A stretch of 64,000 nt of DNA, from the NCBI GenBank assembly GCA_964016885.1, contig OZ024743.1, positions 75,323,740 through 75,387,739 of the forward strand, in the 5' to 3' direction. The translations under genes and the position numbers were made by a program. Shown piece after piece: positions 1-11,344 of the stretch (the first letter of the stretch is position 1; the number at the start of each line of letters is the position of its first letter). The notes below the pieces were generated by a model. That model was not told the origin of the DNA and searched no databases. It saw nothing but the letters and a program-made list of their open reading frames with translations. The DNA comes from Eledone cirrhosa. Its lineage: Eukaryota > Mollusca > Cephalopoda > Octopoda > Eledonidae.

Positions 1-430
1 CAGGCTCTGCTGCACTTTGGGCTGAGGAGGATAAACTCTCCAAATATCTGTCACTCTCCAACAGGTTTGCAGTCAAGCCCATAGCAGTGGGGACTTCTGG
101 TGTCCTTGGCCCTAGAACCACCTCCCTACTCACCACAATCGGCACAGAGTTGGCTACTCGCAGGTGTGAGCCTCGTGAGCTGGAATGGCTCTTCCAACAC
201 ATCTCTCTCACCATCCTCCAGAGAAATGTCTTCTCTATTCTGTCCGCCAGGGCCACGAATCAGCCAGCGCATGGACCCCCATTTGCTTATAATAGTGAGA
301 GATGGGGAGAGAGGGAGATACAGAGGCAGTGACTGTAGGAGTTTGGTTCCATTGTGTTTGGACCTGATGTATATATTTATTTACCACACCACATTAATAC
401 TTTATAACAATAAAGATAGAGTTGTCCTCT
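1..430 (+). mobile_element. Element D fragment (retroelement pol C-terminus)
   Basis: A degenerate + strand reading (GVLGPRTTSLLTTIGTEL, then LEWLFQHISLTILQRN) matches the copy at 52503-53060, which keeps the LVWDVTV and [12 protein letters not shown] motifs seen in many metazoan non-LTR polyproteins. It continues past the window start. It probably lies in a GTF3C4 5' intron. Confidence 0.6.
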
Positions 431-759
431 AACTGGAGACTTGATCTGAATATATGCAACAGAGTAGACTCCCCTAATGTCACTCAAGAACCAAGTGGCT
501 GCATTTAACTGGATGATGGATTAAGTTTACCACCCAATAATATGTACAATTTAACAGCCTCCTGCTTAGTTGTTGTCCTTCCAATTTCCTTCACAAGGTT
601 TAGATGTGTTAGACATCATTTGTGCTACAAACTTCATTACCACACATCCATACTTGCACACTCATGTATGTATGTTCATAACTTTCATGGCTGTTGTAGA
701 TTCTCTTCTAGTCTCATTATGTCTATGTGTCCCTTAATTGGATCCACACAACACATGCC
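431..759. other. No feature seen
   Basis: AT-rich unique-looking sequence, presumably GTF3C4 intron. I looked for the N-terminal propeller exon here and did not find one. Confidence 0.4.
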
Positions 760-1075
760 AGGACAGCCCATCATCTCCATCAATGGAAAATGAAAGACAG
801 CCCAGCATGTGACTGTGGGGACCCTGACCGAACAGTGTTACATGTTGTTCAAGATTGCCCCCTCGGATGTTTTCCTGGCAGCCTGGAAGCAATTCATAAT
901 ACTACAAATGACGCCTTAGTCAGGCTCACCAATCTCTCTAACTATTGTGCATATGTCATACGACAAGAAGAAGTCTCTACTAATCCCATCAAAACTTCTT
1001 CAATTTACTCATTCCTTCTCTTGTTAACCTTACATCTTCACCTTATAGACCATATTTTCCCTCTTCTGTAGAAAC
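760..1075 (+). mobile_element. Non-LTR retrotransposon pol C-terminal fragment
   Basis: The + strand reads SPACDCGDPDRTVLHVVQDC, the CxC...HxxxxC zinc-knuckle-like signature at the end of jockey/CR1-type polyproteins. There is no RT domain nearby, so it is a 5'-truncated relic. Confidence 0.6.
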
Positions 1076-1261
1076 CTCTGTCCTCATACTTCTACTAACG
1101 ATTTAACTACAAACAACAACATTTCAGATTATCTTCACTCATCTCATCAATTTCTACCTCCGGCTAATTGACACAAAAATGTTTCAGGAATTGCATCTTT
1201 TATGAATAAAATATATTATAAACCTTAAAAAATATATTCATGCTTTGTTTTTCTATAAAAG

Positions 1262-4200
1262 GAACTAACGTCCAACTTCCATCTTTTGCGAGGAACTCTC
1301 CTTGCCAGGAGGACTATGATTTCACCTCATTCAGACATCTTTTACAGCACAGAAATTTTCAATCTAGAAGAACTTGAAAACAGACTACCTCGAGGTAAAT
1401 ATATCAGTTTTTATCTACTATTCCAAAATTATCCTAATAAGTTTCATATCTCTGAACAGATTTTATGGGCAAAACCAACTGGCAGGAAACCCAGGGGTAA
1501 ACCCCAAGCAAGATGGTTAGATAAAATCCATGATCTTGGCTGGTCTCGCTTGGGAATACAGCTGGATCAGTTGGAAACAGTTGCTTCAGACAGGACCCGC
1601 TGGAAGGAGTGTTTCAGAACTCTTCCTCCACTACCCTCTCAGGAATAAAGTGGCAAAGAAGAAATTTCATATCTCTATTTTAGTTGGTTAATTTGTGATA
1701 AATATATCGGCTTCTCTTTTGACTCCATTTGACTTTTACTCAGTTACATTTCACATATAATTTCAGGATAACTTGGGAAATGGTAACAAATCTTCAGTTA
1801 TTCATGCAACAGATTATATATATATAAGCACCTAGTCCACTCTGTAAAGTGGTCGCGTAGGTGTCACGACAAAAACCACCCAGTAATCACTGTAAAGTGA
1901 TTATGTAGGTGTCACAACAAAATGCACCCAGCCCACACTGTAAAGTGATCATGTAGGTGTCACGACAAAAAGCACACAGCCCACACTGTAAAGTAGTTAT
2001 GTAGGTGTCACAACAAAAAGCATCCAGTGCACTCTGTAAATGTGGTTGGTGTTAGGAAGGTCATCCAACTGTAGAAACCAAGCCAGAACCAATTCTGTAT
2101 GAACAAAACAGGGTCACCTGATCTGACTTGTCTCACAACTGGACAACTCATCTAGCATGGAAAATAGACGTTAAACAGAGATGATGATGTGAGTTGGCTG
2201 TACTGATATTGCTAGAATATCACAAATGTATGCAATATATTTTTTTCATTCCAGAGGAATTCAATTCCATCCTTATTGACAGAACAATTAGCCCAACAGT
2301 CCAGTATTCCATTCCTCCTCAAGGTTACAAGTCTGCAAACTGGTCCCCAAAAGGGGCAGATGATGTTGGCAGGTAAAAGCTTCTCCTCGCTTCTTACATT
2401 TTTATATTATATATATAATAGTCATGAATCTTGGGTAATGACCAAAAGAGTACAATCACATCTTTGAGCGTTAGCCAAGCCCCAGACAAGACGAGATGAA
2501 TGCTATGTACATCATCATGGAATTCGGCCTCACTGTAGCTAATGTTTATCACTTCGAACTTGGATCACCTAGAATATAAGCCGAAACTCCCCCCACCCCA
2601 CATTTTACCATTGATTTTTTTTTTTTGTCAGATATTTCTCAGCTTATATACAAGTATATGCGGTAATTGATTTAACCTGTATATTTGGTGTTAGGAAGGG
2701 CATCCAGCCGTAGAAAACCTGCCAGATAGTCCTATACAAGTGAGACAGCGTCACCCAACCAATCTTGCCTCAAATTGGGACAACTCCCGTCTAACCCATG
2801 CTAGCATGGAAGATAGACGTTAAACGGTGATGATTATTGAGAGGATGTGTCTGACAGTGTTACTGACATATTCTTCTGCACAATATAATTGCACTACTCT
2901 TGGGTCTCGCATAATCGTCCCATCCTCTCTTTCTCTCTCCCCTCCCAGCTTATTAATTTTTCAGATATTTCCATTGTCTAACCCTTTGCTTTTATTCTAC
3001 TCCCGTCCTCCACTTATTAAGTTTTGCTAATCTATCCCCGGCAAAATGTTATTTTAAGTGGTAGCGTTCCTGTGACAATTTTCTTTGTACATTAAAAATC
3101 ATTATACATGAGAAAAAAGTACATTACTAGAAATCCCACATGTTATAAAATAAATAGGATTGGTTGGGGTCTCAATATGTATACTAAACGACTAATTCTG
3201 GTTTTAAAAAAAAATCAATGGAGACAACCTAGAAAAATTACTAATTTTCCATCTCACCCCCTTTATTCCATTCCCTGCTCTCTCTCCTCCTCCAACCCCC
3301 CCCCCCTGCGCCCACACACACAATTATTTGGAGGCACATGGCTTAGTGGTTAGAGCATTGGCCTTGCAATCGAAAGGTTGTGAGTTCAATTCTCAGACCA
3401 GGTGATGTGTTGTTTCCTTGAGCAAGACACTTTATTTCACATTGCTCCAGTTTACTCAGCTGTAGAAATGAGATGATAGGGACTGGGGTCCCTATCATCC
3501 ACTGTAAAGTGGTCGTGGAGGTGCCACGGCAAAAAGCACCCAGCACTCACTGTAAATGAGGTTGGTGTTAGGAAGGGCATCCAGCTGTAGAAACCAAGCA
3601 AGAATCAGTTCCCGTCCCACCCTTGCAAGCAGGGAGAAGCGGACGTAAAATGAAATGATGATGATCCAAGAGTATTTATTGCACTTCTAGTTGTATATTG
3701 TTTCCTCACAATGATTTATTACTTATCTTGAATATTTTGTCTGTGTTTCTTCAGATGTGTCCTTGCATGTCTAGCCATTGACCACCGACTGACCATCTGT
3801 CGGGAAGATAGATATAGAAGTCTGTGGATTAAGGTAAATACATTTTTTTTTTGCATGCAACTTCGTAAATTACCCCCTTAACCATTTAGCATTTAAACTG
3901 GCTGTATACGGCCAGAACTCTCACCTCTTTCTGTTCAAACTGGCCATACTGACATTAAGGTATTGTTCTCAAAATAAATAATTGTTTCTACTTTTGGCAC
4001 AAGGCCAGCAATTACTCCAGTGCATTACTGGTGCTTTTTATTAAATCGACCCTGTAAGGGTGAAAGGCAAAGTTAACCTCGGCGGGATTTGAACTCAGAC
4101 CATAAAGGGTCATAACTCTATGCTTCAAAGCATGGCATCCGACCCTCTACCGATAATGCCAATCCACAGCCAAAATAAATAATATCAAAATCTCATAGAT

Positions 4201-7200
4201 TCGATATTATGTGAGATAATTATGAGAGGTAAAGCCTTTACCATCAAAATATAATAGTATATATAGAGTAATGTAAATATTATGAGAGGTAAAGCCTTTA
4301 CCATCAAAATATAATAGTATATATAGAGTAATGTAAATGTTATGTGAGATATTATGAGAGGTAAAGCCTTTACCATCAAAATATAATCGTATATATAGAG
4401 TAATGTAAATGTTAAAGGGCTAAAGACAAGAAAAAAATAGACAGTTTCCTCTGTCTACTTTAATTTCCATCTCTAAGAGTAATTACTCAGTTTCCTCAAC
4501 TATCATCTATAACGATTGACTGTTATTACGGTTAATTTCTGCAGTTGGGACACTCACGTTTTCAACTTTCTGTATTTCAGGTCATAGACTGCTCCAAAGT
4601 ATATGAAGATATTTGGAAAAAGAACAACAGCAGTTTTTTAAAAGGTCAGGAGATCAATTTTGAGTACCTGAAGACAATCTCCTATGCACTAGCAGCTGTT
4701 GGTAAGTTGGTGGTCACTCTCACTTTGCTCTTATACACTAGCAGCTGTTGGTAAGTTGGTGGTCACTCTCACTTTGCCATACACTAGCAGCTGTTGGTAA
4801 GTTGGTGGTCACTCTCACTTTGCTCCTATACACTAGCAGCTGTCGGTCAGTTAGTGGTCACTCTCACTTTGCTCCTATACACTAGCAGCTGTTGGTAAGT
4901 TGGTGGTCACTCTCACTTTGCCCCTATACACTAGCAGCTGTTGGTAAGTTGGTGGTCACTCTCAGTACACTCCTATACACTAGCAGCTGTCGGTCAGTTA
5001 GTGGTCACTCTCAGTACACTCCTATAGACTAGCAACTGTTGGTAAGTTGGTGGTCACTCTCACTTTGCTCCTATACACTAGCAGCTGTTGGTAAGTTGGT
5101 GGTCACTCTCACTTTGCTCCTATACACTAGCAGCTGTTGGTAAGTTGGTGGTCACTCTCACTTTGCTCCTATACACTAGCAGCTGACGGTCAGTTAGTGG
5201 TCACTCTCACTTTGCTCTTATACACTAGCAGCTGTTGGTAAGTTGGTGGTCACTCTCACTTTGCTCCTATATACTAGCAGCTGTTGGTAAGTTGGTGGTC
5301 ACTCTCACTTTGCTCTTATACACTAGCAGCTGTCGGTCAGTTAGTGGTCACTAGCAGCTGTTGGTAAGTTGGTGGTCACTCTCACTTTGCTCCTATACAC
5401 TAGCAGCTGTTGGTAAGTTGGTGGTCACTCTCACTTTGCTCCTATACACTAGCAGCTGTTGGTAAGTTGGTGGTCACTCTCACTTTGCTCCTATACACTA
5501 GCAGCTGTTGGTAAGTTGGTGGTCACTCTCACTTTGCTCCTATACACTAGCAGCTGTTGGTAAGTTGGTGGTCACTCTCACTTTGCTCCTATACACTAGC
5601 AGCTGTTGGTAAGTTAGTGGTCACTCTCACTTTGCTCCTATACACTAGCAGCTGTTGGTAAGTTGGTGGTCACTCTCACTTTGCTCCTATACACTAGCAG
5701 CTGTTGGTAAGTTGGTGGTCACTCTCACTTTGCTCCTATACACTAGCAGCTGTTGGTAAGTTGGTGGTCACTCTCACTTTGCTCCTATACACTAGCAGCT
5801 GTTGGTAAGTTGGTGGTCACTCTCACTTTGCTCCTATACACTAGCAGCTGTCGGTCAGTTAGTGGTCACTAGCAGCTGTTGGTAAGTTGGTGGTCACTCT
5901 CACTTTGCTCCTATACACTAGCAGCTGTTGGTCAGTTGGTGGTCACTCTCAGTTTACTCCTATACACTAGCAGCTGTTGGTAAATCCGTGGTCACTCTCA
6001 GTACACTCCTATACACTAGCAGCTGTAGGTAAGTTGGTGGTCACTCTCACTTTGCTCCTATAGACTAGCAGCTGTTGGTAAGTTGGTGGTCACTCTCACT
6101 TTGCTCCTATACACTAGCAGCTGTCGGTCAGTTAGTGGTCACTCTCACTTTGCTCCTATACACTAGCAGCTGTTGGTAAGTTGGTGGTCACTCTCACTTT
6201 GCCCCTATACACTAGCAGCTGTTGGTAAGTTGGTGGTCACTCTCACTTTGCTCCTATACACTAGCAGCTGTCGGTCAGTTAGTGGTTACTCTCACTTTGC
6301 CCCTATACACTAGCAGCTGTTGGTAAGTTAGTGGTCACTCTCACTTTGCTCCTATACACTAGCAGCTGTTGGTAAGTTGGTGGTCACTCTCACTTTGCTC
6401 CTATACACTAGCAGCTGTCGGTCAGTTAGTGGTCACTCTCAGTACACTTCTATACACTAGCAGCTGTTGGTAAGTTGGTGGTCACTCTCACTTTGCCCCT
6501 ATACACTAGCAGCTGTCGGTCAGTTGGTGGTCACTCTCAGTTTACTCCTATACACTAGCAGCTGTTGGTAAGTTGGTGGTCACTCTCTCTTTGCCCCTAT
6601 ACACTAGCAGCTGTCGGTCAGTTGGTGGTCACTCTCAGTTTACTCCTATACACTAGCAGCTGTTGGTGGTCACTCTCAGTTTGCTCCTATACACTAGCAG
6701 CTGTTGGTGGTCACTCTCAGTTTGCTCCTATACACTAGCAGCTGTTGGTGGTCACTCTCAGTTTGTTCCTATACACTAGCAGCTGTTGGTGGTCACTCTC
6801 AGTTTGCTCCTATACACTAGCAGCTGTTGGTGGTCACTCTCAGTTTGCTCCTATACACTAGCAGCTGTTGGTGGTCACTCTCAGTTTACTCCTATACACT
6901 AGCAGCTGTTGGTGGTCACTCTCAGTTTGCTCCTATGCACTAACAGCTGTTGGTGGTCACTCTCTGTTTACTCCTATACACTAGCAGCTGTTGGTGGTCA
7001 CTCTCAGTTTGCTCCTATACACTAGCAGCTGTTGGTGGTCACTCTCAGTTTACTCCTATACACTAGCAGCTGTTGGTGGTCACTCTCAGTTTACTCCTAT
7101 ACACTAGCAGCTGTTGGTGGTCACTCTCAGTTTGCTCCTATACACTAGCAGCTGTTGGTGGTCACACTCTGTTTACTCCTATACACTAGCAGCTGTTGGT

Positions 7201-10200
7201 GGTCACTCTCAGTTTGCTCCTATACACTAGCAGCTGTTGGTGGTCACTCTCAGTTTGCTCCTATGCACTAACAGCTGTTGGTGGTCACTCTCTGTTTACT
7301 CCTATACACTAGCAGCTGTTGGTGGTCACTCTCAGTTTGCTCCTATACACTAGCAGCTGTTGGTGGTCACTCTCAGTTTGCTCCTATACACTAGCAGCTG
7401 TTGGAGGTCACTCTCAGTTTACTCCTATACACTAGCAGCTGTTGGTGGTCACTCTCAGTTTGCTCCTATGCACTAACAGCTGTTGGTGGTCACTCTCTGT
7501 TTACTCCTATACACTAGCAGCTGTTGGTGGTCACTCTCAGTTTGCTCCTATACACTAGCAGCTGTTGGTGGTCACTCTCAGTTTACTCCTATACACTAGC
7601 AGCTGTTGGTGGTCACTCTTAGTTTGCTCCTATACACTAGCAGCTGTTGGTGGTCACTCTCAGTTTGCTCCTATGCACTAACAGCAGTTGGTGGTCACTC
7701 TCAGTTTGCTCCTATGCACTAACAGCTGTTGGTGGTCACTCAGTTTGCTCCTATACACTAGCAGCTGTTGGAAGCCAGATACCCTTTTTGACAACAACTC
7801 TTTTAGTCCCCTCTTACAAAATGCAAGAATAAGGAATACCTATTCTAAACTATTACACTGGTCAACATACTTTTTGCTGACTCATGTTTTGTTGTTGTTT
7901 TTAGCTAATTTTGAGATGCTGATTTCAAATATGGCATCCATTTCCCCTTAACACAGGTTTTCATGTTTGTCTTTCGCTCGGTTATCCCATAAACACAGGA
8001 AACATGGATATTTTGTATATACTCTCCTTGTTGGTCATAGGAAAACTTGACGCGATAGAAAAGAAAGTATTGCCATTCTTAAACTCAGTGGCCCCAAATA
8101 TCTCAAGAACAGGTCTTTAAACTATGATCACCAGAAAAAGAGGCAAAATTTTGTTGACCAGTGTTGTATATACAGACAAAAATATATTTACTATATTAAG
8201 TTTATGGCTGAAACTATTAGAATATTTTAATAACAATTTCAATGTTATGCACATTATCTATATCACATCTAACATTGTATTGAATTATTTTCTGTTTAGC
8301 TATGGCCTGGTCTAACACATATGAGGCATTCCCAGCAATAATTCACCCAGATGATAGGGATCTGTTGATGCAAAGTACTATTGAAAAATCTAAATATTCC
8401 ATATTTGCATCAGCAATGAAGAATGGTGATGTCGTATTTTGGAAGGTCCACTTTCCTATAATATGCAGGTAAATGAAACTGACTTAACATTTTTTATTAA
8501 CATTATTTAATACAGCATTGAGGGCGGTGGATTGGCAGTATCGGTAGAGGGTCGGACGCCATGCTTTGCAGCATAGAGTTATGGCCCTTTATGATCTGAG
8601 TTCAAATCCCGCCGAGGTTAACTTTGCCTTTCATCCTTACGGGGTCGATAAACTAAAGTACCAGTAATGCACTGGGATAATTGCTGGCCTTGTGCCAAAA
8701 GTAGAAATAATTATTTAATACAGCATTCAGTAATCAGAAAAAGGGAGGTAGGTGTAAAGGCCAAACTCGCTACCTTCAATTCCGTTTTCGTGCCAACCCT
8801 TACCTATAGTCATGAATCTTGGGTAATGACCGAAAGAATACGATCACAAAATGGGGTTCCTCCATAGGGTCTTTGGAGTAACGTTACTTGATAGAGTGAC
8901 TAGCTTGGAGATCAGAGAGTCACTCCAGGTAGAGCTGCTACTTCTCCGAATTCAAAGATCACAGCTCCAGAATTGCTGGACAGATTTTACTGGCAAAACC
9001 AACCTGCAGGAGACCCAAGGGTAAACTCTGAACAAGAGGGTTAGATAACATCCATGAGCTTGGCTGGTCTTGCTTGAGGATCCAGCAGGATCAGTTGGAG
9101 ATAGTTGCTTCTAACAGGACCTGCTGGAAGGAGTATTAGGGGACTGCCCCTCATGATCCTCTCAGGAATAAGTGGGTGAAGAAGAAGAACATTATTTAAA
9201 CTATGTACATATGTTTAGCATTGCTTTTTACTTATAAAGTTATTTTGTTTTCATTGCTAGCATGTTGAGGATTTTTACAAAACTCCTCTATAAGAACAAG
9301 ATTCTATTAGAACCAGAAATTCTATAAATATTTACTTCTACTTCTTCCTCTTTGTCACTACTCTCCTCTTTCAACACACACACACACCCATTCTTGTTTA
9401 TGTACTTTCTTCTTCTTCTTCCACTTATTCCTAAGAAGGTCATGGGGTCAGAGTCCTTAAAAACTTCTTCCAGCAAGTCCTGTCAGAACCAACCATCTCC
9501 AACTGATCCGGCTGGATCCCTAAGCTAGACAAGCCAAGCTCATGGATGTTATCCAACCACCTTACCCAGGGTCTACCCTTGGCTCTCCTACATATGTACT
9601 TTAAAAATGTAAATTCTTCTACTTTGTTGAATTCATTGAAAAACTGATTTTACATTTTTTTCCTCTTTTCTTCTTTCAGTGGAGACTGTGTATATTTGAC
9701 CACAGCTTCTATACATGACAGCATTCCTACCTCTATGTCATGGTGCCCTTCACAACAAGGTAATCTATTATTGTTGTTGTTAGTAGTAGTGGTGGTGGTG
9801 TATTTGTTGTTGGTAGTGGTGTAAAGTGATCATGTAGGTATCACAACAAAAAGTACCCAGCCCACACTGTAAAGTGGTCATGTAGGTTTCACGATAAAAA
9901 TCACCCAGTACACACTGTAAATGTGGTTGGTGTTAGGAAGGACATCCAGCCGTAGAACCCAAGCCAGAACCAGTTCTGTATGAGCACAACACAGTCACCT
10001 GATCTGATTTGTCTAACAATGGGACAACGCATCTAAACCATGCTAGCATGTAAAAATGGATGTTATATGATGATGATGATGATATATCATAGGCTCCCTT
10101 CAGTTTTTGCCATGGTTTTACACCTAGAAAGTTCCCCTCCAAGGCACAAGCCTGGACATGGTGTGTTTATGGAAGACCAGCAGAGGTATACCAGTCTGCC

Positions 10201-11263
10201 TTCTCCACGCCACCGATGTGTACCATCTGCAGATGCTGCCACCCCTCTGCCTTGAAACCTAAGGTAGCATAATTCATGGTACATGTATGAATCATAATAT
10301 GCTTTTTTTTCCTTTGTCTTTCCTATATATGTTTTTGCTGCATATATATGTGTGTATGTATATATATATATATATATAGCAAAGGTAAAACTATGTATAC
10401 AAAACTCAAATGTATGTAGAGAATTATATATGGTAGTATCTAATTGCCACATAGTTTCAAAGTTAACTCCATGTGTTTATCTATTATATTGGTCTGAAGA
10501 TGTTTATTATTCAAATAATGTAATGTGTGTACTCCCTTGAAACGTGTAAGGAATTAAAAATGGTTTAAAAGCTTATTTTTCCATCTATATAAGATCATCA
10601 TCATGATGATGATCATTGTTTAATGTCCATCTTCCACGCTAGCATGGGTTTGGACGGTAATTTTCCCACTTGAGGCAAGATTGGTTGTCTCGCTCGTATA
10701 GGACTGTCTGGCAGGTTTTCTACGGCTGGATGCCCTTCCTAACACCAACCACATTTACAGTGTGGACTGGGAGGTTTTTACCATGTTACCTACACGGCCC
10801 CATTACAGCGTGGACTGTTATTTTTTTTGTCATGACACCTACACCACCTCATTTATTTAGGACTGGAAGATATAGATGCATTTCAATTCAAGCACTCGAT
10901 GTCATGTTATTTCTTCAAAATAAGAATGACGGATTATAATTAGAATGAGGAAAATGCAAAGCTGTAGATGTTAAAGAGTCCTTTATTAACAAAGCTGTGA
11001 TACATAGTTCAATGACGATTTTGGTTACTTGGTTATTTAACCAAGGGAACAAACAATTCCAGCAAAAACATAATTTTTTGTCCGTCCCCTTGAATATAGG
11101 ATTACCTTGGAAACAGAACCTTTTACTCAATGTTGCTGTCTGATGAAATCACGAGAAAATGGTTAAATAATCAAGTGACCAAGATCGTCATTGAAATATG
11201 TGTCACAGCTTTGTTAATGGACTTTTTAATTTCTATAACTTCATATTTTCCTCGTTCTATTTG

Positions 11264-11344
<81 letters not shown>

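Noticed and set aside
1286..1648. A 120-residue frame starting at a TTG
   Set aside because: It joins a GTF3C4 exon (to 1394) to intron and LINE-B tail; the donor GTAAATAT at 1395 breaks it.
3332..3420. A tRNA gene
   Set aside because: A and B boxes are present, but no cloverleaf with paired acceptor stem follows; the sequence continues as SINE-1.
9288..9476. Small frames inside LINE and microsatellite sequence
   Set aside because: No conserved domain, and they overlap recognised repeats; the same applies to most short frames in the window.
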